A stretch of DNA of 64,000 bases. Source: Candidatus Aquidulcis sp. Lineage in GTDB: Bacteria > Chloroflexota > Anaerolineae > Anaerolineales > UBA4823. The notes beneath the pieces were generated by a model that worked only from the letters and a program-made list of their open reading frames with translations, made no database searches and was not told where the DNA came from. The stretch lies in contig DYIZ01000005.1 in assembly GCA_020723385.1 (NCBI GenBank), positions 1 to 64,000 on the forward strand, read 5' to 3'. Shown in pieces: positions 1 to 9,865 of the stretch. How positions within the stretch are numbered: position 1 is the stretch's first letter; the number at the start of each line of letters is the position of its first letter. The position numbers and the translations under genes are program-made.

Positions 1-169
1 ACACGGAGAGACAATTTGATTATACAACAAGCGCTGGAATCAGTGCCTTTGGAGAAGCGGGCAATCTTGGCATAAGGAAGCAGTTTCTGGAAATCGCGCT
101 AGGTTATTGACTGGCGGACGCTAATGGGCTGTAAAAGAATACCTCCGCATTTCGAGCAGTGGTTTCGGG

Positions 170-216
170 CCCCCCCCCCCCCCCCCCCCCCCATTTTCAC
201 AAACCGAAAATGGGGG
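170..216. repeat. 23-nt poly-C tract (170-192) forming the 5' arm of a hairpin (CCCCCATTTTC/GAAAATGGGGG)
   Basis: Uninterrupted C run at 170-192; 188-198 is the reverse complement of 206-216. Confidence 0.9.
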
Positions 217-385
217 AAGGAGCCAGACTCATCCCCAAAAATACCCAAAAACGGGGGGGGTGGGGAGGCAGAAGGGGGCAGGCGGCAATGCAAAAAATGA
301 AACTGCGGATTAATTCTTTTACAGATCAGAAAAGGTTAATACGCCTCATATATGGACAAATTTTATTCGAGATATAATATTTCTG

Positions 386-1078
386 ATGAATCGTCCGCAT
401 GTACACATCAACGTGGCAATGACCGCCGATGGCAAGATTGACTCGGTCGCCCGGCAGGGAGCGGCAATCTCCTCCCCACTGGATATGGCCCGCGTTGACC
501 GTCTGCGACGGGATTCCGACGCCATCCTGGTCGGCGGGCGGACGCTGCTCGAGGAAGACCCGAGGTTGACGATCAAATCCCCGGCGCTGCGCCAGGAGCG
601 GATTGCCCTCGGCCTGCCCGAGAACCCGGCCAAAGTTGGCATTGTCTCCGTGGCAGATTTGAAGCCAGACAGCCGCTTCCTGACCACCGGCGCCGCTCGA
701 AAGGTGATCTACACCACCTCGCACACATCACCAAAGCAAATTGCCCGCCTGCGGGATGCTGGCGCAGAAGTGTTCATCCGGGGCGAAGTGCATGTTGATC
801 TGACCGCCGCGCTCGACTCGCTTTACGATCTGGGCATCCGCAGCCTGCTTGTCGAAGGCGGCGGGACGCTCATTGCAGAATTTTTTCGCCTCGGCCTGGC
901 CGATGAGCTGACGATCTATATCGCCCCGAAAATCTTTGGCGGCGCATCCGCTCCCACTCTGGCCGATGGGCCAGGATTCCCCCTTGAGCATGCTCCCCGC
1001 TTGCGGCTGGTTTCGGTGGAAACGCTCGACGAGGGTGGAGGCATCCTCGTTCACTATCTGATCGAAAACAAGGAGTAA
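386..1078 (+). CDS. RibD C-terminal-like reductase (5-amino-6-(5-phosphoribosylamino)uracil reductase family)
   Basis: MNRPHVHINVAMTADGKID...DAILVGGRTLLEEDP...LLVEGGGTLIAEF motifs; adjacent to ribA. Confidence 0.9.
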   Translation: MNRPHVHINVAMTADGKIDSVARQGAAISSPLDMARVDRLRRDSDAILVGGRTLLEEDPRLTIKSPALRQERIALGLPENPAKVGIVSVADLKPDSRFLTTGAARKVIYTTSHTSPKQIARLRDAGAEVFIRGEVHVDLTAALDSLYDLGIRSLLVEGGGTLIAEFFRLGLADELTIYIAPKIFGGASAPTLADGPGFPLEHAPRLRLVSVETLDEGGGILVHYLIENKE

Positions 1079-1081
1079 ATT

Positions 1082-1846
1082 ATGGGTCTCACTCACATGC
1101 AAATCAAAGAACTGCTCGATGAAAGCCGTGCGCATCAGTGCGATGATGTTCCACCGGACGAGGCTTGCGTCGCAATCGCCGCCATCGCCGAGCTGCCAAC
1201 CCGCTTCGGGCAATTTCACATCGTCGCTTTCTACAACAACCGGGATCATAAAGAGCACATTGCCCTCCTGCACGGCGATGTGTGCCATCAAGAGGATGTG
1301 CCGGTACGCGTTCACTCGGAATGTCTCACCGGCGATGTGCTTGGCTCGCTGCGCTGCGACTGCCGGGATCAGTTGGAAACTGCCCTGCGCATGATCGGCC
1401 AGATGGACCGGGGCATCCTGCTGTACATGCGCCAGGAGGGACGCGGCATCGGGTTGGTCAACAAAATCCGCGCCTACGGATTGCAAGAACACGGCTATGA
1501 CACCGTCGAAGCAAATATCGCCCTCGGCTTTCGCGACGATGAACGCGAATATAGCATCGCGGCGCAAATGCTCAATGCGCTGCACGTGAAATCCATCTGC
1601 CTCATTACCAACAATCCCAAGAAGATCGAAGACCTGACCAAAAACGGGATCAAGGTCACCGGGCGCATCCCGCATATCATGGTTGCCAACGAGTATAACC
1701 GCTTCTACCTGGAAACCAAGGCGATCAAATCCGGCCATCTGATTGACCTGCATGGCAAGGAACGCCTGCCCGAACAAGCCGACCATCCCGTGATCGAGGG
1801 GATGCAAGGAGAAGTGCTGGAAGTCATGCAGAATCTCTACCGATAG
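1082..1846 (+). CDS. ribA: GTP cyclohydrolase II
   Basis: VHSECLTGDVLGSLRCDCRDQL and RQEGRGIGLVNKIRAYGLQ motifs. Confidence 0.93.
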   Translation: MGLTHMQIKELLDESRAHQCDDVPPDEACVAIAAIAELPTRFGQFHIVAFYNNRDHKEHIALLHGDVCHQEDVPVRVHSECLTGDVLGSLRCDCRDQLETALRMIGQMDRGILLYMRQEGRGIGLVNKIRAYGLQEHGYDTVEANIALGFRDDEREYSIAAQMLNALHVKSICLITNNPKKIEDLTKNGIKVTGRIPHIMVANEYNRFYLETKAIKSGHLIDLHGKERLPEQADHPVIEGMQGEVLEVMQNLYR

Positions 1847-1884
1847 CTCACCCGGCTGGGATCTAAAATCCCGGTTGGATTGCA

Positions 1885-2619
1885 ATGCCAAAGGAAATGT
1901 CCATGTCCCTCGAAAATCGAACCACCGTGATCACCGGCGCAACCGGCGGGCTTGGGTCGGTCCTGGCCCGAGAATTGGCCGCATCCCATGCGGCTCTTGC
2001 CCTGCTCGATATTGACGCCGCCAAATTGGAAGTATTAACCCAAAGCCTGGCCCTGCCCGAATCTCGCGTTTTGGCGCGGGTCGTCAACCTGCTCGACCCG
2101 GCTGAAACGAAGGCCGCGGCTGAAGCCATCCAGGCCAAATTTGGCCGGATAGATATTCTTTTGCACGTTGTCGGAGGGTGGACAGGCGGCAAGACCATCG
2201 TCGAAGCCTCGACCGCCGATCTGGAATTTATGCTCAACCAGCATGTGCGGACATCCTTCAACGTCGCGCAGGCATTTGTCCCCCACCTGATCAGCAATGG
2301 CTGGGGACGGATTATCATGATCACTTCACCGTATGCCACGCATCCAAACGCCAAAGGCGGCCCTTATGCCATCGGGAAGGCAGGCCAGGAAGCCCTGATG
2401 TTGACGCTTTCGAAGGAGCTTCAAGGAACCGGCGTCACCGCCAATCTGCTGCAAGCCAAAACGATTGACATCAAACGGGAAAAAGTCTCTGCGCCATCGG
2501 CGGCCAACGCCTCCTGGACGACACCCGAAGAACTCGCGGCGGCGGCGCTGTACCTGCTCTCGGAGACGGCAGGGACGATCAATGGGGCCAAAATCCCGAT
2601 GTACGGCAGCTTTGCCTAA
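1885..2619 (+). CDS. SDR family oxidoreductase
   Basis: TGATGGLG Rossmann motif, YAIGKAG (YxxxK) catalytic motif. Confidence 0.88.
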   Translation: MPKEMSMSLENRTTVITGATGGLGSVLARELAASHAALALLDIDAAKLEVLTQSLALPESRVLARVVNLLDPAETKAAAEAIQAKFGRIDILLHVVGGWTGGKTIVEASTADLEFMLNQHVRTSFNVAQAFVPHLISNGWGRIIMITSPYATHPNAKGGPYAIGKAGQEALMLTLSKELQGTGVTANLLQAKTIDIKREKVSAPSAANASWTTPEELAAAALYLLSETAGTINGAKIPMYGSFA

Positions 2620-3236
2620 ACATCATCTGCCATCTCGATCCCGCACCACTCGAGGCACACCGCCCCCTGCGGGCGCGGCTCGACCAGGACGAAGGCAGTA
2701 TTCGGGAAATGCTGGCTGTTGGCAAACTCGAGGGTGACGTTCGACAGAACCAGGGGCAGCATATTGATAAAAATGCTCCCGTGCCCCACGAGAATGACAC
2801 TCTCACCCGCCAGCGAATCGCTGACCAGCCGGTGAAAGAATGGCTCGAAGCGGGCGCGCGCATCCAGGAAGCTCTCCCCGTCCTCGATGCGGCTTTCCCA
2901 ACGGTGGTGAACGGCCCATTCTTCCCGCACCCAGCGATGCAGCGCCCAGGCCTCGGGGTCGGAACGGCCTTCGGCGATGCCGCAATCCCATTCCCGCAAG
3001 GCATCGGTGATCTCGAAGGGAATGCCGAGCGCATCCGAAAGAATTTGGGCAGTCTGCTCGGCGCGCAGCAGCGGGCTGCTGTAAATCCTGCCGATCTGCT
3101 CACACGCCAGCCGCACAGCCAGCGCTTGCGCCTGGGCGACACCCTTTTCGGTCAGGCCGTGCCGGTAGCCGCGGTTCGAGATTTCGTTGATTACGTTAGC
3201 CACGCTTTCCCCGTGGCGGACGAAGTAGAGACGCAT
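2616..3236 (-). CDS. Histidine phosphatase family protein
   Basis: MRLYFVRHGES...SSPLLRAEQTAQ...VGHGS; start set to the Met preceding RLYFVRHG. Confidence 0.9.
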   Translation of the reverse strand: MRLYFVRHGESVANVINEISNRGYRHGLTEKGVAQAQALAVRLACEQIGRIYSSPLLRAEQTAQILSDALGIPFEITDALREWDCGIAEGRSDPEAWALHRWVREEWAVHHRWESRIEDGESFLDARARFEPFFHRLVSDSLAGESVILVGHGSIFINMLPLVLSNVTLEFANSQHFPNTAFVLVEPRPQGAVCLEWCGIEMADDV

Positions 3237-3246
3237 CGGCAACCTT

Positions 3247-4137
3247 TCAACGCCCGCCGATAGCCTGGTCGAAGAAGGAAACGATCCGCGCTTCATAGGC
3301 TTCCGGCTGTGCCAGGATGCCGCCGCAGTGCATCGCTTCGGGGATATTCCAGTGGTCTTTCGGCGGGAGGGCGTTATCGAAGTAGAATTCCGCCTGGCGC
3401 GGCTCCTCGGCCTGGCCAGCGGTGATCAGCAAAATGGGACGCGGTGAAATCCCGGAGATCGTCTCATGCAGGGGACGCGGGGCATGAACCCCGGTCTCCC
3501 ACTCGAAGAGCTTGAACATCGGGCGGAATGGCAGCCACAAGAACCATTCCTTGAAATTCCTGGGCGCAGGCAAATCCGCCGGGGTGACGTTGCCAGCCCC
3601 TTCGGCCACGACGCCTTTCAATGCGGGATACGCGACGGTCGCGCCCAGGGCAATCTCTGCGCCGGTCGAGCAGCCCAAAATGCCAATCTGCGCCGGGTCA
3701 ACCTCTGGGCGGTTTTGCAGATATTCCAACGCAGGTTCTACATCGCCGACATCCTGCCAGCCATACGAGCGGATCGAGCCGCCGCTCTCGCCGCTGGCGC
3801 GTTCGTCATAAAGCAGCACACCGTAGCCGTATTTCGCCAGAAATTTGGCGTGGAGCATCATGCCGAGGCGGTTGCCGCCGTAGCCGTGCAGCAAAATTAC
3901 GACTGCGTGGTTCTGCGAGGGAATATACCAGCCGCGCAGCGTCACGCCATCCGGGGCGGTAAGCGCAACATCTTCGTAAGGCAGCTCGATGGTAGCCGGG
4001 GTGATACCGCCCAAATTGCTGTGGGCCGGGATCATCAGCAAAACGAGCACACCCTGGAGATACAGCACGACCCCCCATATCAGTCCCACCCAGAGTAAAT
4101 TGAGCCAATATCGTTTTGAACGCATTTTCTTTGGCAT
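3247..4137 (-). CDS. Alpha/beta hydrolase with N-terminal TM segment
   Basis: HGYGGNR, GCSTGAE nucleophile elbow, N-terminal hydrophobic helix. Confidence 0.85.
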   Translation of the reverse strand: MPKKMRSKRYWLNLLWVGLIWGVVLYLQGVLVLLMIPAHSNLGGITPATIELPYEDVALTAPDGVTLRGWYIPSQNHAVVILLHGYGGNRLGMMLHAKFLAKYGYGVLLYDERASGESGGSIRSYGWQDVGDVEPALEYLQNRPEVDPAQIGILGCSTGAEIALGATVAYPALKGVVAEGAGNVTPADLPAPRNFKEWFLWLPFRPMFKLFEWETGVHAPRPLHETISGISPRPILLITAGQAEEPRQAEFYFDNALPPKDHWNIPEAMHCGGILAQPEAYEARIVSFFDQAIGGR

Positions 4138-4138
4138 G

Positions 4139-4663
4139 TTATCCCCACCCGCACACCAACAACGCCGCCAGCGAGAGCCCGTCGGTCACGGATTTCTCGG
4201 CCAGCCGCGTGGCGACCTCCTGCCGGGTGAGCCAGCGCACGCCGGAAGTTTCATCCCCGTCGAATGCGCCGGTATCCCGCCCGGCAACGCAGCGCACGAT
4301 GTGGGCGACTTTGTTGGCAATCCCATTCAGCGGGTAGAAGGTGTAAACCAGCTCGTGTCCGTTCGTCTCGAAGCCGGATTCTTCGAGCACTTCGCGCCGC
4401 GCCGCTTCGATCGGCGATTCGCCCGCCTCGACGCCGCCCGCGGGCAGCTCCCAGGCTGTCTCCCCGGTAGTATAGCGGCAGACTTCCACAAACAGCAGCC
4501 GGTCGTGATTATCTGCGACGACCGCCGCCACCGATGAGCGCTTGAAATCCAGCAAATGGTGGCGCTCGATGACGCGGCCGTTCGGGAAACGCACCGCATC
4601 CACGTACAGGTTGACCCACTGGCTCTCGTAAATCACCGAGCGGGATAGTCTTTCGGGTTTCAT
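4139..4663 (-). CDS. NUDIX hydrolase (ADP-ribose pyrophosphatase-like)
   Basis: Nudix box GGVEAGESPIEAARREVLEESG. Confidence 0.9.
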   Translation of the reverse strand: MKPERLSRSVIYESQWVNLYVDAVRFPNGRVIERHHLLDFKRSSVAAVVADNHDRLLFVEVCRYTTGETAWELPAGGVEAGESPIEAARREVLEESGFETNGHELVYTFYPLNGIANKVAHIVRCVAGRDTGAFDGDETSGVRWLTRQEVATRLAEKSVTDGLSLAALLVCGWG

Positions 4664-4902
4664 ATCGCCGCCTCCAGCCACAGCCGAAAAATCTTTGCTG
4701 CTCTGCGTTATTGGTTTTTGTGATTCGGATGGCTGATAATCAGCCGTTAAAATTCATTATCACCTCCCTCTTTCACACCGTCAAGCTGGATGGCAGCGCA
4801 AAATTATCGGGCCGTAGGAGGGGGAGGGGCTGTGGGAATCGTCCAGCGACTACCCCATTACCCGGCATTAGGGTAAAATCCCATTGTCAAGAGGGTCTGC
4901 GT

Positions 4903-7092
4903 ATGTCCTTGCAAACTGGCGCCGTTCTCAACCAGCGTTACCGCATCGCTGCTCTGCTCGGGCAGGGTGGTTTCGGCGCGGTGTACCGCGCCTGGGATTT
5001 GAACCTCAATAAGAACTGCGCGGTCAAGGAAAGCTTCCAAACGACCGCCGACGCTTCCCGCCAGTTCACCCGCGAAGCATCTATCCTGGCATCTCTCCAC
5101 CATCCCAGCCTGCCGCGCGTCACCGATCATTTCATCATTTCAGGGCAGGGTCAATATTTGGTGATGGATTATATCGAGGGCGATGATCTGCAGACCATGA
5201 TCGAGCGCACCGGCCGCCCGCTGCCCGAGGGACAGGTGCTGGCCTGGGCCGGGCAGATCTGCGATGCGCTGACTTACCTTCACACCCAGAATCCCCCAGT
5301 CATTCACCGCGATCTCAAGCCCGCCAACATCCGCATCACCCCCCAGGGACAGGCGGTGCTGGTGGATTTCGGCATTGCCAAGCTATTCAATCCCAACGTA
5401 GCTACCACGACCGGGGCGCGGGCGCTCTCTCCGGGGTACGCCCCCGTCGAGCAGTACGGGCAGGGCGGGCGCACCGACCACCGCTCAGACGTTTACTCGC
5501 TGTCTGCTACGCTGTATGCCGCGCTGACAGCCCGGCAGCCGGTGGAAAGCATCGAGCGCACCATCGGCGCGCAGCTCATCACGCCGCGCTCCTTCAACCC
5601 GGCGATTTCCCCGCAGACCGAGGCCGCCATTCTCAAAGGATTGCAGCTCTCGCCCCACGACCGGTTTCAATCGGCGGCGGAGCTGAAGCGCGCCCTGCCG
5701 GTCACCGGCAGCCGCCCTGCCGTCATGCCGACGATGCTGCCCACCAGCACCACCGGCCAGCCGGGGATCGAGCGCCCGCCGTCCAACCCCACGAATTACG
5801 GCCCAGCCAGCATCCCGTTGCAGCCAGTCGCGCCGGGAACCGGCCCCGCGCCGGCGGCAACACGTCTCCCGGCCTGGGCCTGGCTGGCGGCGGGCGGCGC
5901 GGGGTTGGTAATATTGGTCGGCGTGATAGCGCTGATTGGTTTCATCGCATTGATGGGAAGACCCACCCCAACCCTGCCGCCGACGGCCGTCGTGCTTTTC
6001 TCGACCCCCACAGCGACTTTTTCCTTCCGGGCTGCAGAGACCCCCACGGGCACGACTGCCCCCACACAATTCCCAACCGAAACGCCCACCGAGATGCCTT
6101 CGGCGACCGTATTTCCGACGTGCCCGCCTCCGGCAGGATGGACAACCTATACGGTTCAACAAAACGACACACTGTATGCAATCGCAATAACCTATGGCGT
6201 CAGTCTCGATGATCTGCTGGCGGCCAACTGTTTGACAGTCAATGACCCGTTCCTGGTTGGCACGATTTTGTACGTTCCTGCCTCCACACCCTCCCCCACC
6301 CCCAACCTCGGCACGACGCAAATCTCTGCCGTGGATGGGATGGTAATGATCTATATCCCGGACGGCGAATTCCTGATGGGTTCAACCAGCGGCGACCCCT
6401 ACGCCCTGCCTGATGAAAAGCCGCAGCACAGCGTTTACATCGACGCGTATTGGATAGACCAGGTCGAGGTGACCAATGCTATGTTCGCCAAATTTGTCGC
6501 CGACACCGGCCACAGCACAACCGCCGAAAACGTCGGCAAAGGTTACGTGTGGACCGGCTCGTGGGAGTTCATGTCGGGCGCGGATTGGCGGCATCCGGTG
6601 GGACCATCCAGCAGTTTGAGCGGGCGGGATAACCACCCGGTGGTGCAGGTCAGTTGGGCTGATGCGGAATCTTACTGCGCCTGGGCCGGCCGCCGCCTGC
6701 CAAGCGAGGCCGAATGGGAGAAAGCGGCGCGTGGAACCGATGGGCCGCTGTACCCGTGGGGCAGCGCCTCGCCCGCCGGGAGCAGGCTGAATTACGATGA
6801 CACCATCGGCGCGACGACTGCCGTGGGCAGCTACCCGAGCGGAGCCAGTCCGTATGGCCTGTATGACACGCTGGGCAACGTCTTCGAGTGGGTGTCCGAC
6901 TGGTTCAGCGACAGCTATTACCTGGGTTCGCCTTCGACCAACCCGCAAGGCCCATCCTCCGGCAGCGACCGGGTGATGCGCGGCGGCTCGTGGCATTATG
7001 GGATTCAATACGCCCGCACTGCCTCGCGCGCCCACATCTACCCCGATTACACCGGCGACACGCTCGGCTTCCGCTGCGCCGTCTCACCGTAA
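4903..7092 (+). CDS. Ser/Thr protein kinase - TM - LysM - formylglycine-generating-enzyme-like (SUMF1) fusion
   Basis: Kinase motifs VIHRDLKPANI and VDFGIAK; LysM TYTVQQNDTLYAIAITYGVSLDDLLAAN; C-terminal FGE domain MVMIYIPDGEFLMGS...MRGGSW...GFRCAVSP. Confidence 0.92.
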   Translation: MSLQTGAVLNQRYRIAALLGQGGFGAVYRAWDLNLNKNCAVKESFQTTADASRQFTREASILASLHHPSLPRVTDHFIISGQGQYLVMDYIEGDDLQTMIERTGRPLPEGQVLAWAGQICDALTYLHTQNPPVIHRDLKPANIRITPQGQAVLVDFGIAKLFNPNVATTTGARALSPGYAPVEQYGQGGRTDHRSDVYSLSATLYAALTARQPVESIERTIGAQLITPRSFNPAISPQTEAAILKGLQLSPHDRFQSAAELKRALPVTGSRPAVMPTMLPTSTTGQPGIERPPSNPTNYGPASIPLQPVAPGTGPAPAATRLPAWAWLAAGGAGLVILVGVIALIGFIALMGRPTPTLPPTAVVLFSTPTATFSFRAAETPTGTTAPTQFPTETPTEMPSATVFPTCPPPAGWTTYTVQQNDTLYAIAITYGVSLDDLLAANCLTVNDPFLVGTILYVPASTPSPTPNLGTTQISAVDGMVMIYIPDGEFLMGSTSGDPYALPDEKPQHSVYIDAYWIDQVEVTNAMFAKFVADTGHSTTAENVGKGYVWTGSWEFMSGADWRHPVGPSSSLSGRDNHPVVQVSWADAESYCAWAGRRLPSEAEWEKAARGTDGPLYPWGSASPAGSRLNYDDTIGATTAVGSYPSGASPYGLYDTLGNVFEWVSDWFSDSYYLGSPSTNPQGPSSGSDRVMRGGSWHYGIQYARTASRAHIYPDYTGDTLGFRCAVSP

Positions 7093-7158
7093 GACTGGTA
7101 CAATTGTGACAAAACTCTTGGAGAGTATCTCTCGCACCAGAATACAGAGGATCATACA

Positions 7159-7374
7159 ATGACCCTGAATGAATTACTACCACTATTACATGAATTACAA
7201 AGAGCCGATAAGCTGCGTGCTGTTCAATTTCTTGTGCTGGAGCTGGCCGAAGAAGAAGGCGTAAAACTGGTCGAAACGGATGCGAATCTGCCTCTTTGGA
7301 CGCCTTACGGCGCTTACGAGGCAGCCGATGTTATGTTGAAAGTCCTTGCTGAGGATAGCGCATCTTATGGCTGA
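7159..7374 (+). CDS. Small hypothetical protein upstream of retropepsin-like gene
   Basis: 71-aa ORF; its stop overlaps the start of the next ORF. Confidence 0.6.
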   Translation: MTLNELLPLLHELQRADKLRAVQFLVLELAEEEGVKLVETDANLPLWTPYGAYEAADVMLKVLAEDSASYG

Positions 7375-7792
7375 GACAGAACGTTTTTCCTTCTCCGAGA
7401 TGGATCATCCTCTTGGAGCAGCCAGTAATCTACCCGTTCTGCCGCTAACATTAGCTTTTCGAGACCGTTCATTGGAGGTATCAGGTTTACTCGACACCGG
7501 TTCGACTGTCAATGTCATGCCTTATGACATTGGCCTGCGATTAGGGGCAATATGGGAGCAGCAACAAACCTCCGTTCACTTGACAGGCAACCTTGCCCAG
7601 GTTGATGCGCGTGTTTTGATCGTTTCAGCTAATGTCGGGCATTTTGCGCCTGTGAGATTGGTATTTGCCTGGACACAATCCAACAACACACCCTTGATAC
7701 TCGGGCAGGTGAATTTCTTTATGGAATTCGATGTGTGCTTTTACCGCTCTCGATTGATTTTCGATATGCATCCAAAGCGGGATCATCGGTGA
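7367..7792 (+). CDS. Retropepsin-like aspartyl protease family protein
   Basis: GLLDTGSTVNVMPYDIG (DTGS) motif. Confidence 0.72.
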   Translation: MAETERFSFSEMDHPLGAASNLPVLPLTLAFRDRSLEVSGLLDTGSTVNVMPYDIGLRLGAIWEQQQTSVHLTGNLAQVDARVLIVSANVGHFAPVRLVFAWTQSNNTPLILGQVNFFMEFDVCFYRSRLIFDMHPKRDHR

Positions 7793-7798
7793 GCCGCC

Positions 7799-9415
7799 AT
7801 GACTCAAGCTCTCTACCGTAAATACCGCCCCCACCAGTGGGACGCCGTCATCGGACAGGAACACATCATTCGCACCCTGCGCAACTCGGTTGCCGCAGAC
7901 CGGGTGGCGCACGCCTATCTTTTCGCCGGGCCGCGCGGCACCGGCAAGACCACCACCGCCCGCCTGCTCGCCAAAGCCGTCAACTGCCTGGCGCCCGACC
8001 TGGCCTCCCGTCCCTGCGACGCGTGCGATCACTGCACCGCCGTCAACCAGGGACGCTTCCTCGACCTGATCGAGATTGACGCAGCCTCGAACACCTCCGT
8101 CGAAGACGTGCGCGACCTGCGCGATAAGATCAACTTCTCACCCAACCAGGGCCGTTTCAAAGTCTATATCATAGACGAAGTCCACATGCTATCCACTGCG
8201 GCATTCAACGCCCTGCTCAAGACCCTCGAAGAGCCGCCCGCCCACGCCATTTTCATCCTCGCTACCACCGAAATCCACAAGATCCCGGCCACCGTGCTGT
8301 CACGCTGCCAGCGGCATGAGTTTCGCCGCCTGCCGGTGGCCGACATTGTGCGCCAGCTCGAAATCCTGTGCGACGGCGAGAGCATCCAGTACGAACCCGA
8401 TGCACTCACCCTCATCGCCCGGCAGGCTGCCGGCGGGATGCGCGACGCCATCTCCCTGCTCGACCAGCTTGCCTCTGCCGGGAGTCTCATCACTCTCGAT
8501 ATGACCCAAACGATCCTGGGGACAGCCACCGGGCAGGTGGTTCTCTCGATTGTTGATGCCCTCATCGGCCAGGATTCCGCCGCCGGGCTGGAACACATCC
8601 ATCGCACGCTCGATTCCGGCGCTGACCCGCGCCAATTCGCCCGGCAGATCGTAGATTACCTGCGCCAACTGCTGCTGGTCCAGATGGGCAATGCGGCCCA
8701 GGTGGACGCCACCGCCGAGACACGCGCCGTCATGGCCCGCCACGCCCAGGCCATCCCCACCCACGATCTGCTGCGCATTGTCAAGGCTTTCAACCAGGCC
8801 GCCGCTGACTCGCGCGCCGCCTGGCAGCCGTCCCTCCCGCTCGAAATGGCATTCATCGAATCTTTGGGTAAGGGCGAGCCGGCGCTTTCTGATGAGACCC
8901 CGGATTCGGAAAAGACGGCCCGCCCCCCGGCTCCGAAGGTAACGCGGCCTGCCGCGAAGCCCGCTGCCCGCAGCCCGCAGGCGGCAGCCGCTCCCGTCGA
9001 ATCCGCGCCGCCCGATAAAAACGTTTCGGCAGACCGTCCCGATGATGATGATGCCACATCCGCCGATACATCGGCCAACGACCAGCTCAACGAGCATTGG
9101 CGGCAAATTCTCGCCACTGTCCGGCATCGCAACCCCAACACGTATGGCTTGCTCAACTCGGCCAAGAGCCGCCATCTCAGGAACAACGTTCTCACCTTGG
9201 GATTTGCCAGCGACGTGCTGAAAGCGCAAATGGAAAAGGACAACAACCTGGACATCGTACGCGCGGTGATCGAGCCGATCATCGGAGGCCAGATGACGAT
9301 CCGCTGCGTCACAATGTCCGGTAAATCATCCGCTCCCCCGCCCGATGTAGACAGCGACGGCATGGTGGCATCCGCCGTGCGCGACCTGGGCGGAGAAATC
9401 GTGGACATACAATGA
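7799..9415 (+). CDS. dnaX: DNA polymerase III gamma/tau subunit
   Basis: MTQALYRKYRPHQWDAVIGQEHI, GPRGTGKTTTARLLAKAVNC, zinc-binding Cys cluster, DEVHMLS. Confidence 0.95.
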   Translation: MTQALYRKYRPHQWDAVIGQEHIIRTLRNSVAADRVAHAYLFAGPRGTGKTTTARLLAKAVNCLAPDLASRPCDACDHCTAVNQGRFLDLIEIDAASNTSVEDVRDLRDKINFSPNQGRFKVYIIDEVHMLSTAAFNALLKTLEEPPAHAIFILATTEIHKIPATVLSRCQRHEFRRLPVADIVRQLEILCDGESIQYEPDALTLIARQAAGGMRDAISLLDQLASAGSLITLDMTQTILGTATGQVVLSIVDALIGQDSAAGLEHIHRTLDSGADPRQFARQIVDYLRQLLLVQMGNAAQVDATAETRAVMARHAQAIPTHDLLRIVKAFNQAAADSRAAWQPSLPLEMAFIESLGKGEPALSDETPDSEKTARPPAPKVTRPAAKPAARSPQAAAAPVESAPPDKNVSADRPDDDDATSADTSANDQLNEHWRQILATVRHRNPNTYGLLNSAKSRHLRNNVLTLGFASDVLKAQMEKDNNLDIVRAVIEPIIGGQMTIRCVTMSGKSSAPPPDVDSDGMVASAVRDLGGEIVDIQ

Positions 9416-9433
9416 CAAGGAAGCAAATGAGCG

Positions 9434-9469
9434 AAACAGCAAATGTACAAGTTTGCCAATTTGCTGTTT
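9434..9469 (+). terminator. Inverted repeat between dnaX and ybaB
   Basis: AAACAGCAAAT (9434-9444) / ATTTGCTGTTT (9459-9469). Confidence 0.5.
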
Positions 9470-9512
9470 TGCTTTTTGCTGATTTATTCATTTCTCACCT
9501 TCGGAGGTACAC

Positions 9513-9863
9513 ATGGCAAAAGGATTTCGTTCTCCCAAGATGCCCAAAGGTATGGGCGGCGGTGGCGGCATGATGGGTCAACTGCAGAAGCTGCAAGAAC
9601 AGCTCGAACAGGCGCAAGCTGGCCTGGCTGACGAGATTGTGACCTACAGCGCAGGCGGCGGAGCCATCAAAATCGTGATGACCGGCGATCAGCGCTGTAA
9701 AAGCGTCGAAATTGACCCCGAGCTGCTGAAAGACGCGGCTGCCGGCGGCGATTCAGACATGCTGCAAGATTTGGTGCTCACTGCCATCAACGGCGCGCTG
9801 GACGCCTCGCGTAAACTGGCCGAGGAGCGCATGGGGCCGCTGGCGGGCGGGCTACCGTTCTAA
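9513..9863 (+). CDS. YbaB/EbfC family nucleoid-associated protein
   Basis: Gly-rich N-terminus, LQKLQEQLEQAQAGLADEIVTYSAGGGAIKIVMTGDQ; dnaX-ybaB-recR context. Confidence 0.92.
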   Translation: MAKGFRSPKMPKGMGGGGGMMGQLQKLQEQLEQAQAGLADEIVTYSAGGGAIKIVMTGDQRCKSVEIDPELLKDAAAGGDSDMLQDLVLTAINGALDASRKLAEERMGPLAGGLPF

Positions 9864-9865
9864 TC

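Noticed and set aside
159-377. ORF with poly-Pro run MVSGPPPPPPPHFHKPK
   Set aside because: Created by the poly-C tract; no homology-like features, composition explained by the homopolymer.
728-1891. 387-aa minus-strand ORF
   Set aside because: Antisense to the convincing RibD-like and ribA genes; typical GC-rich shadow ORF.
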